Of a stretch of 64,000 nucleotides of DNA, positions 1-10,000 are shown piece after piece; the first letter of the stretch is position 1; each line of letters begins with the position of its first letter. Location: assembly GCF_007827455.1 (NCBI RefSeq), contig NZ_VISM01000001.1, positions 3,033,001 to 3,097,000 of the forward strand. The letters are read 5' to 3'. The translations under genes and the position numbers were made by a program. Below the pieces are notes generated by a model. That model saw only the letters and a program-made list of their open reading frames with translations, was not told the origin of the DNA and did not search any database. This DNA comes from Lutibacter sp. Hel_I_33_5 (lineage in GTDB: Bacteria; Bacteroidota; Bacteroidia; Flavobacteriales; Flavobacteriaceae).

Positions 1-60
1 AACATTTTTCTTGTGGAAAGTTTTTTAATTGATGATAAGGAAAATCAAACAGGCGTGTAA
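1..60 (+). CDS. 3' end of a gene entering from the left edge (product unknown)
   Basis: Frame 1 is open from the first base to a TAA at 58-60 and reads NIFLVESFLIDDKENQTGV. A strong hairpin follows about 40 bases later, as expected after a gene end. Nineteen residues are too few to identify a family, and a chance open stretch is possible. Confidence 0.4.
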   Translation, partial: NIFLVESFLIDDKENQTGV

Positions 61-102
61 TTTTTGAAGACATAAATAAAATTTCTTAAATATAAGAAAA
101 AG

Positions 103-131
103 AAAAATGTTAGCCATTGGCTAACATTTTT
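103..131. terminator. bidirectional hairpin terminator
   Basis: A near-perfect palindrome (AATGTTAGCCA / TGGCTAACATT) is flanked by an A-run on the left and a T-run on the right, so it can terminate both strands. It lies between the left-edge gene fragment and the oppositely oriented gene ending at 155. Confidence 0.75.
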
Positions 132-154
132 ATAATTTTATTAGAGGTGCTTTC

Positions 155-934
155 TTAGTTGTTACTCATTAAGTGTTTGCTAAAACTTCTTCCATTTATT
201 TTGGTGTATTTCGTATCAATATCATAGCCTACATTCATGTTTTTGATATTAAACTCGCCAGTAACCTGTGTATATTTAAGGTTTAAATCTTCTTCGAATT
301 TTGTATTGTTGAAAGAAACACCATCAGAGAACTTTGTGTACTTAAAAGTTGTAGTTTCTTTAAAAATTGAATTTGCAAAACTCACATTCCTATTAAATTT
401 AGCATATTTAAAAGTTGCTGGTTCATTAAAGGTTGTATTGCTAAAAGAAATATTTCTATCAAATTTCGCATATTTAAAAGTGTTGTCTCTTTCAAATTTA
501 GAGCCAGAAAAATCCGTGTTTTTTTCGAATTTAGAGTATTTAAACATGGCTTTTTGTTCAAAAACACAATCTTTAAAAATTACTTCATCTTCAAAACTTG
601 CTATAAATGTATACCCTGAATCTTCATCAGGTATATAGGCTAATACATCATCTTCAAATGTACAGTTTACAAAAGACACCTTAGATTCTATTAATTTTTT
701 AATTTCATTGCTACCATTATTATTCCACCATCTTTTTCTTTTTGGTAGATTTGGTAAGGCTTCGTCCATATATGTTAAATCTAATACGCCAGTAATTGTT
801 GCGTTTTGTAAAGAAACGTTTTTACCTTTTTTTAGATCCTGTAAAATACTAGATGCATCCACAGTTTTTTGTGCAAAAGCAAACGATGTTATTAAAAAGA
901 AGCAAAAGCTTAAAAGTGTAATTTTATGTTTCAT
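155..934 (-). CDS. secreted pentapeptide-like repeat protein with 11-residue units
   Basis: This 259-residue protein begins with a clear signal peptide (cleavage probably after SFAFA, before QKTVD), so it is exported. Residues 118-249 are twelve consecutive 11-residue units that alternate between an FKYxKF type and an FxNxxF type, for example ATFKYAKFNRN followed by VSFANSIFKET. The regular phenylalanines suggest a right-handed beta-helix related to the Pentapeptide_3/4 families. No catalytic residues are evident. It is divergent from the secreted protein at 1096, and the shared 161-bp gap contains an inverted repeat, so common regulation is plausible. The function is unknown; a structural or surface role is inference. 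Confidence 0.75.
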   Translation of the reverse strand: MKHKITLLSFCFFLITSFAFAQKTVDASSILQDLKKGKNVSLQNATITGVLDLTYMDEALPNLPKRKRWWNNNGSNEIKKLIESKVSFVNCTFEDDVLAYIPDEDSGYTFIASFEDEVIFKDCVFEQKAMFKYSKFEKNTDFSGSKFERDNTFKYAKFDRNISFSNTTFNEPATFKYAKFNRNVSFANSIFKETTTFKYTKFSDGVSFNNTKFEEDLNLKYTQVTGEFNIKNMNVGYDIDTKYTKINGRSFSKHLMSNN

Positions 935-984
935 GTTTGTAAGTTTTTATTAATTCTATTGTAAAGACAAAACACTTTTTAAAT

Positions 985-1032
985 TGTGACAGTTTTAAAT
1001 GAAAATTAAAATAAATTATAAAAACCGTCACA
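985..1032. promoter_or_regulatory. inverted repeat between divergent genes, candidate operator
   Basis: TGTGACAGTTTT (985-996) faces AAAACCGTCACA (1021-1032). The arms are 12 bp with one mismatch, separated by 24 bp. Each arm read outward-in carries ACNGTT, which resembles the half-site core of LytTR-family regulators. A second small palindrome (GTATAG-AA-CTATAC, near 1057-1070) lies closer to the plus-strand gene. That this is an operator is inference. Confidence 0.45.
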
Positions 1033-1095
1033 AACTAAAATCACTTATGTCTTTTGTATAGAACTATACAAACAAACTAATTAAAAATAAATATT

Positions 1096-1842
1096 ATGAA
1101 ATTTAAAATGATTACTTTTTTGTTGTGCTTACTGTTTTTAAATAACAATATCAATGCACAGAAAACTATTAAACTCACAAATAAATTTGATAAAATTATT
1201 GTAAGTCCGCATATAGAAGCAGAGTTTATAAAAGGAAAAGAAACAAGTGTCCAGATTGAAGATATTAATGTTCCTGTAGAAAAGTTTAAATACGAGTTAA
1301 AAAATGGGACGCTTCAAGTATATTTAGAAGGTGCTAAAACTTATACAAAAAGTAAAAAGATAGTTTATAGAAATAGAGAACGAAAAGTACCATTATATAA
1401 AAATAGAGTTGCAAAAGTAATTATTACGTATGCAAATGTCGATACATTTTCATTGCGAGGAGAAGAGAAAAATACGTTTACTTCTGCATTAGATCAGGAA
1501 AAATGTACGTTGCGTATTTATGGAAAGTCAGAAGTAACTATTAATGAAATTGATGTGGAAAAATTAAATGTTTCTATTTACGGTGAAAGCTTTTTGAATA
1601 TTGAAAAAGGGACAATTAATAGACAAAAAATAACTGCTTATGGAGCAAGTAAAGTAATGGCTTTTGATGTTGTTACAAACGACACTAAAATAACAGCTTA
1701 CGGTGACGGAACATTTCAACTTAATGCTACCGATAGAATTAAAGTTAGTTCTTATGGAGAAGCAACCGTATTGTATAAAGGAGGGGCAGAACTAAAAAAA
1801 GGATTAATAATTGGTGAATCTAAAATTAGAAAATTATTATAG
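1096..1842 (+). CDS. secreted head-GIN (DUF2807-type) domain protein
   Basis: The 248-residue protein has a signal peptide (MKFKMITFLLCLLFLNNNINA) and then a domain typical of the putative auto-transporter adhesin head GIN family: an opening strand (FDKIIVSPHIEAEFIKG) followed by repeated short beta rungs containing Y-G-E/D-S turns (RIYGKSEVTI, SIYGESFLNI, TAYGASKVMA, SSYGEATVLY). Such proteins are predicted to form a single-stranded beta-solenoid in the periplasm or on the surface; their biochemical role is not settled. It is divergent from the 155-934 gene and ends in a strong terminator shared with purL. Confidence 0.75.
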   Translation: MKFKMITFLLCLLFLNNNINAQKTIKLTNKFDKIIVSPHIEAEFIKGKETSVQIEDINVPVEKFKYELKNGTLQVYLEGAKTYTKSKKIVYRNRERKVPLYKNRVAKVIITYANVDTFSLRGEEKNTFTSALDQEKCTLRIYGKSEVTINEIDVEKLNVSIYGESFLNIEKGTINRQKITAYGASKVMAFDVVTNDTKITAYGDGTFQLNATDRIKVSSYGEATVLYKGGAELKKGLIIGESKIRKLL

Positions 1843-1861
1843 TCACTTTCTTTTACATTTA

Positions 1862-1903
1862 AAAACCACAAACTCCTGAATTTATTCAGGAGTTTGTGGT
1901 TTT
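1862..1903. terminator. bidirectional terminator between convergent genes
   Basis: A perfect 19-bp stem (left arm 1862-1880, right arm 1885-1903) has a TTTA loop and A/T tails. It lies between the ends of the GIN-domain gene and purL and can serve both. Confidence 0.9.
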
Positions 1904-1912
1904 ATAAAGTGA

Positions 1913-4900
1913 TTATTTTTTCTTCTCAATCCACAACCTAGCATTCTCAAATGCTTCTAACCAAGGTGAAACTTCGTCTTTTCTTCCTGCTGGATAATTT
2001 GCCCAATTCCATTGGAACGTAGAACGCTCAATATGTGGCATGGTTACTAAATGTCTTCCAGATGTATCACAAAGCATTGCTGTATTAAAATCAGAACCAT
2101 TTGGATTATTTGGATATCCTTCATAGCCATATTTTGCAACAATATGATAGTTGTCTTCTTTTTCAGGAAGATTAAATTTTCCTTCGCCATGAGAAATCCA
2201 AACCCCTAATTCTGTTCCTGTTAACGTTGATAGCATTACCGAATTATTTTCTTGAATTTTAACCGAAGTAAACGAACTTTCGTGCTTTTTAGAATCGTTA
2301 TGAATCAATTTTCCGTGAACCTTATGATCTGGATTTATTAAATCTAATTCCATCCATAATTGTGCACCATTACAAATACCAACAGATAAAGTATCTTCTC
2401 TTTTAAAGAAGTTTTTTAAGGCTGTATTTGCTTTTTCATTATATTTAAAAGCACCTGCCCAACCTTTAGCAGAACCTAAAACATCTGAGTTTGAAAAACC
2501 TCCAACAGCTCCAATAAATTGAATGTCTTCTAAGGTTTCTCTTCCAGAAATTAAATCGGTCATGTGCACATCTTTTACATCAAAACCTGCTAAATACATA
2601 GCGTTTGCCATTTCGCGTTCAGAATTTGATCCTTTTTCACGAATGATAGCCGCTTTTGGACGAGATTTCTCGACTGCGCTCGAAATGACAGGAAGTTTTC
2701 CTGTAAAATGTTTAGGAAACGTAAATTGTAAAGGTTGATTTTTATAGTTGTCAAAACGATCTTTCGCTAAACCGTTTGCCGTTTGTTTGTTATCTAATAA
2801 ATATGAAGTTTTATACCAAACATCTCTTAATTCTGAAACATTAAAAGCGAATGAATCTTCATTATTTTTAATAGTTACTTTTCCAGAATCATTTGCCGTT
2901 CCTAAAGTAAAAAATTCAATATTATTTTCAGATAAAACAGATTCAATAGATGCATCACCTTGAAAAACAATTCCTGAGTTTTCAGCAAATAAAACTTTAA
3001 TAGAATCGTCTTCATTTAAAGCTGAAATATCAAGATCAGCACCTAAATTAACATCAGCAAAGCACAACTCTAAAAGCGTTGTAATTAAACCTCCAGAAGC
3101 AACGTCGTGACCAGCCGAAATTTTATCAGCTTTTATTAATTCTTGTAGTGTATTAAATGTGTTTTTTACAAAAGCCGAATTTTTAACATCTGGAGCTTCA
3201 TTTCCAATTGCATTTAAGGCTTGGTTAAACGAACTTCCACCAAGTTTAAAACCGTCTTGAGAAATATTAATATAGTAAATATTTTCGCCATTATTTTGTA
3301 AAACAGGCTCTACTACTTTAGAAATTGCATTACAATTTGCAGCTGCAGAAATAATAACAGTTCCAGGAGAAATTACATCTTCATTAGGATATTTTTGCTT
3401 CATTGAAAGCGAATCTTTTCCTGTAGGAACATTGATGCCTAAATCAATAGAAAATTCAGAAATAGCTTGTACAGCTTTATACAGTCTCGCATCTTCACCT
3501 TCATTTTTACAAGGCCACATCCAGTTTGCCGACAAAGAAACGCTTGCTAAACTATCTTTTAAAGGCGCCCAAATAATATTTGTTAATGCTTCGGTAATCG
3601 AATTTCTACTTCCAGCTTCTGGATGAATTAACCCAGAAATAGGCGAGTGGCCAATAGATGTTGCAATCCCTTCTTTTCCATTATAATCTAGCGCCATAAC
3701 ACCTACATTATTTAACGGAATTTGTAACGGGCCAGCACATTGTTGTTTGGCAACTTTACCACCTACACAACGGTCTACTTTATTTGTTAACCAATCTTTA
3801 CAAGCAACAGCTTCTAGCTGTAAAACTTGTTCTAGATAGATTTGTAAATTTTTAGTTTTATATCTCGGATTCTTGTAATTTCTAACAACCGTTTTATCGG
3901 TTAAAATTGTTTTTGGCGAACTACCAAACATATCTTCCAAAGCTAAATCCATCGGTTTGTCGCCTTTGGTTTCCGATTCGAATGTGAATCTGTCGTTTTC
4001 GGTAACATCACCAACAGTATACATTGGAGAGCGCTCACGTTCTGCAATTTTTTGTAATGTTTCGGTATGCTTTTCAGCAATCACTAATCCCATACGTTCC
4101 TGAGATTCGTTACCAATAATTTCTTTTGCAGATAATGTTGGATCTCCAACAGGTAATTTATCCAAGTTTATTTTTCCACCAGTATCTTCAACAAGTTCTG
4201 ATAAGCAATTTAAATGTCCACCAGCACCATGATCGTGAATAGAAACAATAAAGTTTTCTTCACTTTCTACCATACCACGAACGGCATTCGCTGCACGCTT
4301 TTGCATTTCTGGATTAGAACGTTGTACCGCGTTTAATTCGATGCCTGAAGCAAATTCTCCAGTATCGGCAGATGAAACTGCTGCGCCACCCATTCCGATT
4401 CTATAATTTTCGCCACCAAGAATTACAATTTTATCGCCTTCTTTTGGCGTGTCTTTTAATGCTTGTTCTGCTTTTCCGTATCCAATACCTCCAGCTTGCA
4501 TAATCACTTTATCGTACCCTAACTTTCTTGGATTAGAATCGCTTGATGCCGAATTTTCTTCATGCTCAAAAGTTAATACAGATCCTGTAATTAAAGGTTG
4601 TCCAAATTTGTTACCAAAATCCGAAGCACCGTTTGAAGCTTTTATTAAAATATCCATTGGTGTTTGGTACAACCAATCTCTAGCTTCAAATTTTTGTTCC
4701 CAAGGTCTGTTTTCTTCTAATCGTGAATATGAAGTCATATAAACTGCTGTTCCTGCTAAAGGTAAAGAACCTTTTCCGCCAGCAAGTCGATCTCTAATTT
4801 CTCCTCCAGATCCTGTGGCAGCACCGTTAAAAGGTTCGACCGTAGTAGGGAAATTGTGCGTTTCTGCTTTTAATGAAATTACAGAATTATAATCTTCGGT

Positions 4901-5602
4901 TTGATAATAGTCTGGTTTGTCTGCCGTTTTAGGAGCAAACTGTTCCACTTTTGGGCCTTTTATAAACGCCACATTATCTTTGTATGCAGAAACAATATCG
5001 TTAGGAAATTGTTTCGACGTTTCTTTTATCATTTTAAATAGGGAAGTGGGTTGCTCTTCGCCATCGATAACAAAAGTTCCATTAAATATTTTATGTCTAC
5101 AGTGTTCTGAGTTAACTTGACTAAATCCAAATACCTCAGAGTCTGTTAGTTTTCTTCCTATTTTTGTAGCAACACTTTCTAGGTACTCAACTTCTTCATC
5201 ACTTAATGATAAACCTTCTTGTTTATTATATGTAGCAATATCATCAATATCTAAAATAGGTTCTGGCTGAATATCAATCGCAAATGATTCTTGATGAAGT
5301 CCATTAAATTTTTCAGAAATCATCGGATCAAAATCAGAAAAATCTTCTGTCGTTGCTTCAAACTCTTCAATTCTAATGATATCAGAAATTCCCATGTTTT
5401 GAGTAATTTCTACTGCATTAGTACTCCAAGGCGTAATCATTGCTGCTCTTGGTCCAATAAAAAAAGCGTCTAAAGACGCTGCGTTTATTTTTGGTTGATC
5501 GCCAAAAAGCCAATTTAATTTTGAAATAGTGTCTGCTGTTAATTCTTTTGTTGCTTGAACAGCAAATATTGTACTGTTTTGGTTTCCGAAGAAGTGAATC
5601 AT
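1913..5602 (-). CDS. purL: phosphoribosylformylglycinamidine synthase
   Basis: This is the large single-chain FGAM synthase of purine synthesis (FGAR + glutamine + ATP to FGAM). At 1229 residues it contains an N-terminal PurS-like region, two AIRS-type ATP-binding modules (ETHNFPTTVEPFNGAATG near residue 247) and a C-terminal glutaminase. The nucleophile is Cys1077 in VGICNGAQ and the catalytic His lies near 1190 in MPHIERS. A TAnnTTTG promoter box sits about 32 bp upstream of the ATG. Unusually, residues about 970-980 in the linker before the glutaminase (PVISSAVEKSRP) are encoded by a copy of the palindromic repeat otherwise found between genes in this window. The reading frame is intact, so the enzyme is probably functional. 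Confidence 0.97.
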   Translation of the reverse strand: MIHFFGNQNSTIFAVQATKELTADTISKLNWLFGDQPKINAASLDAFFIGPRAAMITPWSTNAVEITQNMGISDIIRIEEFEATTEDFSDFDPMISEKFNGLHQESFAIDIQPEPILDIDDIATYNKQEGLSLSDEEVEYLESVATKIGRKLTDSEVFGFSQVNSEHCRHKIFNGTFVIDGEEQPTSLFKMIKETSKQFPNDIVSAYKDNVAFIKGPKVEQFAPKTADKPDYYQTEDYNSVISLKAETHNFPTTVEPFNGAATGSGGEIRDRLAGGKGSLPLAGTAVYMTSYSRLEENRPWEQKFEARDWLYQTPMDILIKASNGASDFGNKFGQPLITGSVLTFEHEENSASSDSNPRKLGYDKVIMQAGGIGYGKAEQALKDTPKEGDKIVILGGENYRIGMGGAAVSSADTGEFASGIELNAVQRSNPEMQKRAANAVRGMVESEENFIVSIHDHGAGGHLNCLSELVEDTGGKINLDKLPVGDPTLSAKEIIGNESQERMGLVIAEKHTETLQKIAERERSPMYTVGDVTENDRFTFESETKGDKPMDLALEDMFGSSPKTILTDKTVVRNYKNPRYKTKNLQIYLEQVLQLEAVACKDWLTNKVDRCVGGKVAKQQCAGPLQIPLNNVGVMALDYNGKEGIATSIGHSPISGLIHPEAGSRNSITEALTNIIWAPLKDSLASVSLSANWMWPCKNEGEDARLYKAVQAISEFSIDLGINVPTGKDSLSMKQKYPNEDVISPGTVIISAAANCNAISKVVEPVLQNNGENIYYINISQDGFKLGGSSFNQALNAIGNEAPDVKNSAFVKNTFNTLQELIKADKISAGHDVASGGLITTLLELCFADVNLGADLDISALNEDDSIKVLFAENSGIVFQGDASIESVLSENNIEFFTLGTANDSGKVTIKNNEDSFAFNVSELRDVWYKTSYLLDNKQTANGLAKDRFDNYKNQPLQFTFPKHFTGKLPVISSAVEKSRPKAAIIREKGSNSEREMANAMYLAGFDVKDVHMTDLISGRETLEDIQFIGAVGGFSNSDVLGSAKGWAGAFKYNEKANTALKNFFKREDTLSVGICNGAQLWMELDLINPDHKVHGKLIHNDSKKHESSFTSVKIQENNSVMLSTLTGTELGVWISHGEGKFNLPEKEDNYHIVAKYGYEGYPNNPNGSDFNTAMLCDTSGRHLVTMPHIERSTFQWNWANYPAGRKDEVSPWLEAFENARLWIEKKK
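2661..2689. repeat. palindromic intergenic-type repeat inserted in frame in purL
   Basis: On the minus strand this 29-bp stretch starts GTCATTTCGAGCGCAGTCGA and continues GAAATCTCG. It matches the arms of the repeat elements at 27516, 27806, 51398 and 57071. It is translated as VISSAVEKSR within the PurL interdomain linker. Confidence 0.8.
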
Positions 5603-5633
5603 GCTCTTTTAGTTTGCGTGTTGTTTAAAGATG

Positions 5634-5641
5634 CAAATTTA
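5634..5641 (-). promoter_or_regulatory. purL promoter -7 box
   Basis: TAAATTTG on the minus strand fits the Bacteroidetes sigma-A -7 consensus TAnnTTTG and lies about 32 bp upstream of the purL ATG. No convincing -33 TTG was found at the usual spacing. Confidence 0.5.
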
Positions 5642-5710
5642 CTTTTTTTCATTCTAAAATAGATGAATTATTACTGGTAAATTTTAGAGTTATTCACGTG
5701 TTTATTAACC

Positions 5711-5738
5711 AAAAAAAAACGATTCTTAAAGAATCGTT
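5711..5738 (-). terminator. terminator after the RsmB-like gene
   Basis: Read on the minus strand, AACGATTCTT and AAGAATCGTT form a 10-bp stem followed by a run of nine T. It lies just past the stop of the methyltransferase gene and before the purL promoter region, so it insulates purL. Confidence 0.85.
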
Positions 5739-5750
5739 AGTTGAATTAAT

Positions 5751-6962
5751 TTATTTCTTTTCTATGAGCGCCATATAAAATCCGTCAAAACCAGAAATGT
5801 GAGACAGTACTTTTTTATCGGATACAAAAGAAAACTCTTTTCCTGCTTCAGAAGCTAAGAACTCTTCCACTTGTAATTGGTTCTCAGATGGCAAAACAGA
5901 ACAGGTTGCGTATACTAGTTTTCCGCCTGGTTTTACCATTTTTGAATAGCTCTGTAAAATTTCTTGTTGTATTTTTTTAATGTTATCGATAAATTCTGGT
6001 TGTAATTTCCATTTAGAATCTGGATTTCTACGAATAACACCTAAACCAGAACACGGAGCATCAATTAAAACTCTATCAGCTTTTCCGTGTAATTTTTTGA
6101 TTGGTTTTGTAGAATCAATCACACGCATATCAATATTATGCGCTTTATTTCTTTTTGCTCTTACTTTTAATTTACGCAATTTACTTTCGTAAATATCCAT
6201 CGCAATAACTTGCCCTTTATTTTCCATTAAAGCTGAAAGATGTAATGTTTTTCCTCCCGCACCAGCACAGGTATCTACAACTTTCATTCCTGGTTTTACG
6301 TCTAAATAAGCTGCAACAAGTTGCGATGAAGCATCTTGAACTTCAAAAAAACCGTTATGAAATGCTTCTGTTCTAAAAACATTGGCTCTCTCTTCTAAAA
6401 TTAATGCATCTGGATGATTTGGAACTGGTAATGTATTTACATTCTCAGTTTTTAATTTCTTTTGAAGGAGTTCTCTACTGATATTTAATGTATTAGTTCT
6501 TAGAATTACACTAGCTTGTTTGTTTAAAGCGGCTATTTCTTTTGTCCAAATATCTTCACCTAATTCTGAAACACATAACTCATCCATCCAATCTGGAATA
6601 GATTCTCTATATTTTCTAGTTTTAGAAAGTTCAGCAAAACGACCTTTAATTCTTCTTTCTGGAACATCACCAATCTGATTCCAATCGGGTAGGGCAATAC
6701 CTCTTAAAATACACCATACAGAAAATAAGCGCCAAATATTATCTCTATCATAAGGTGCTTTTACTTCTGCAATTTCTGCGTATAACCTATTCCAACGAAC
6801 AATTTCGTAAATAGTTTCTGCCACAAACTTTCTGTCTCTGCTTCCCCAGCGTTTATCTCTTTTTAACGCTTTTTCTACTGCCTTATCTGCATAAACTCCT
6901 TCATTAAAAATATCTCGGATACTATCTATTACTGCAAAAGTTAAGTTTCTATGTAATCTCAT
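5751..6962 (-). CDS. RsmB/NOP-family RNA (cytosine-C5) methyltransferase
   Basis: This 403-residue protein has the NOL1/NOP2/Sun architecture. An N-terminal RNA-binding helical region (residues 1-140) precedes a class I SAM-dependent methyltransferase domain. Visible motifs are the SAM-binding VVDTCAGAGGKTLHL (about 225-240), the motif IV cysteine in DAPCSGLG (about 304), and the motif VI catalytic cysteine in YATCSVLPSEN (about 353). The paired cysteines are the m5C methyltransferase signature. Its probable substrate is 16S rRNA, as for RsmB, but paralogues with other RNA targets exist, so no symbol is assigned. It is monocistronic, with its own promoter and terminator. Confidence 0.9.
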   Translation of the reverse strand: MRLHRNLTFAVIDSIRDIFNEGVYADKAVEKALKRDKRWGSRDRKFVAETIYEIVRWNRLYAEIAEVKAPYDRDNIWRLFSVWCILRGIALPDWNQIGDVPERRIKGRFAELSKTRKYRESIPDWMDELCVSELGEDIWTKEIAALNKQASVILRTNTLNISRELLQKKLKTENVNTLPVPNHPDALILEERANVFRTEAFHNGFFEVQDASSQLVAAYLDVKPGMKVVDTCAGAGGKTLHLSALMENKGQVIAMDIYESKLRKLKVRAKRNKAHNIDMRVIDSTKPIKKLHGKADRVLIDAPCSGLGVIRRNPDSKWKLQPEFIDNIKKIQQEILQSYSKMVKPGGKLVYATCSVLPSENQLQVEEFLASEAGKEFSFVSDKKVLSHISGFDGFYMALIEKK

Positions 6963-6984
6963 TCGTTTGTTTTCTTACAAAGTG

Positions 6985-6992
6985 CAAAGCTA
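6985..6992 (-). promoter_or_regulatory. promoter -7 box of the RNA methyltransferase gene
   Basis: TAGCTTTG on the minus strand fits TAnnTTTG and is about 22 bp upstream of the ATG. A T-rich -33 candidate (CCTTTTAC) lies about 19 bp further upstream. TATATTCG immediately upstream is an alternative box. Confidence 0.5.
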
Positions 6993-7017
6993 CGAATATA
7001 TGTGAGTTGTAAAAGGA

Positions 7018-10000
7018 TTAATTTTTCTTTGTAAAGTCTTTAAAAATAACCTTTCTCCGTTTTTCAACAACATAGAAGGAAATATAAACGCCATCTTGAG
7101 AATTTTTGAGTTTCATTGGGATGTTATTTCTTGAGATTTTAAAACGTTCTCCTAAGATTTGTTCGTCCATAGTGACCGTATAATCTCCAAAAGGTAAATA
7201 GAATTCGAATCGTCCTTTCTTGTTTGTAAGTGTGCTATAAGCGTTGGTGTTTTTTATTGCGGTAATTTTTATTCTTGATAAATCGATAGCTGCTTTATCG
7301 GCTACCGCAATTTTCTGACGGTCTAAAATGACGTCTCCATAAACTTTAACACCTCTTACAAAGGGAATGTGAGTTATTCCGTCATCAATAATAAAAATTG
7401 AATCTTTTACATTCGGAAACCACCCATTTAGTTTTTCTAATGAAAATGTTTCTAGCTTGTATTTATTTTTCTGAAGATTTTTAACGATTGCTTCTCCATT
7501 AGCATCCGTTAGTACTTCATTTTTATTCAATTTAACAACAACATTTTCTAAAGCACTTTCGTTAGCATCTTTTATACTATTTCCATTAATATCAAGAAAA
7601 GCAACTATTTTTTTAGTGGCATTTACTTTTTTAGCAAAAGGAATCGGAATTCCGAAATCTTTTCTTAGGCTAAAATTCAAATTAAAATTACTGTTTATTA
7701 TTGGCCCCGAAGTACCGAAGGTGTTATTGTTTTGTTGATCTACATTGTCGAAAACAGAACTGAAATCTGATGAGCTAAATGTATAATTTGCACTTAAACC
7801 AAAACGCCAACCTGTATCTGTAAAGTAATAGACATTAGGAAATATTCCTGCGGTATGATTATTAAATACGTTATTAAAACTATAGATAAGATTAGATTCT
7901 AAGACTAATCTTCTATTAGGAAATTGATATTGATTTTGCAACGAAAGTCGTATAGATTGAGGCGTTAAAAAGTCGTTTGTACTTGCTTGTGAAGTAATGG
8001 AAGAAAAAGAACCTAGACTATATAAAGCATTAAAGTTCCAGGTTTTATATCTAATTAAGCCTGTAACTTGTAAGTTAAAATAGTCTTTTGCATCTATAAT
8101 ATCTTTTGCTCTAGCATACCCAACTCTTGTAAAAACAGAGGCTAAAAAGTTATTCAAGAAATTAAATTTAGAGTATCTAAAGGTTGCTCCTCTGTTTAAT
8201 AATGAATTATTGGGTATATTTCTATTTTCGTAATATAAACCTGTTTGATAGGAGCCACTATCATTTTTTGTAGAAAATACAAGGTTAGAGAATACTAAAT
8301 CTTGTTTATATAATTGATTATTATTGATATCGTATGACGTTAAATCTTGATAGTTTGTAGATAAAAACGAACTCCAATTATTGTTAATTTTATACTGTAC
8401 TCTATTGTTTGCAACAAATCTTTCAAAATTTGAAAAACTAAAGTTTTTATCATTTACTCTAAAACTTGTATTTACTTTTAATCTCTTTTTTAGAAAGGAG
8501 GCATTATAACTACCGCCAAACATAAAGCCTTTTCTAGTTTCTGAAGTGTTTAAAATTTCTTTATTAGAAAATACAGTATTAATATTAATACCATGCTTGT
8601 TAAATATTTTTGCGTTCGCACTTAAAGAAGCAATGGTTATGTTTCTATTTGAAATATTATTTATATTTCTACCAACACTTGCGGTAATTTCATAGCCATT
8701 ATAAGGTCTAAATCGATACCAACCACCAAAAGTTCTATTGTTTTTAGAATCAAAAAATCCATTTGAGTTTACAAAAAATGCACCAGCTGCATGTTTTTCA
8801 GAAAATAAATAGGACGCTTTTACACCTGTACCAGCATTGGCAATTCCAATTAAATTTCCGCTTACTTGCCCAACTTCAATGCTCTTTTTTTCATCAAAAT
8901 AACCAACATACCACGGCATGTTATTAAAAACATTGTTGGTGAAAAAAGCATTACTATAATTTATTTGAGTAGAGTAAATAATATTAGCTTTGGAATTAAG
9001 CTGTTTAAAGCCTCGTAAACTTAATGCAAGAAAAGAACGATCATCTAGAACGTTTTGTGCGTTTAATTCTACTGTTAATGGTAAATAAGGGTATCCGTAA
9101 GGATTAGCCTCTAATTCATTAGGCAGTTTTACAAAATTTAATTTTGTTCTTTTCCTTGAAAAATTACTTTCAAATTTTGGTTCACTACTATTAATAATCA
9201 ACGAATGTGTTTTTCGCTTCTTATTTTTATTTGGTAAATAGGTGTTTAAAGAAATTCGTTTATGGTTTCTTTTTAGCAAATTATTAATATTAGCAACATA
9301 ACTAAACTCTTTTTGAGCTCTTGGTTCTAAACTAATTGTTGTATTAATGTTCTTTAAACGATTAAATAAAGTATCCGTAAGAAATAAGTCTTTTTTAGGA
9401 ATGTTAAAGTTGATAAACAAATCTTGATTGTTGTTTCCAGTATTTATTACAGAAAAGTCAAATCGTTTCGTTGTTTCACCATTTTTAAAATAAATATTTG
9501 TGTTATTTGGAGCGCTTAATGCCCAAGAAATTCTTTTTTTAGTTTTTAAAGAAAAGAAATTATTTGCTAATTGCTGGTCTTCTTCACCAACTAAAAAGGT
9601 ATTAACTATTATTTCTGTATTTCCATTAATTAATTTTCTTGGGCTTATAATTATCGGTACATATAAGGTATCGTTAGCTTTTACAGTATATGTTTTTGTG
9701 GCATCATCAATTCGTGTCCAGCCACCAGGATAAATTAAATCTGTTTTAAAACGTATTTCTTTTTTACCAATATTTACAATATGCAAAACGTTAGAAACTA
9801 CTTCTCCAGGTTTTAAATTAATAATTTTTCTAGCATACTTTGTCAGTAAATTTCCGCTTCTTAAAAACTCATTATCTTCATCTTCTTCGATAAAATTCCT
9901 TTTCCCAGGAGCAACTAAAGTTTTAGAAATACTTTGTGTTATGGTGTCTTTTGGAATTATTGATTCACTTATTTGTTTTTTTTCTTCTGCTTTATTTACG

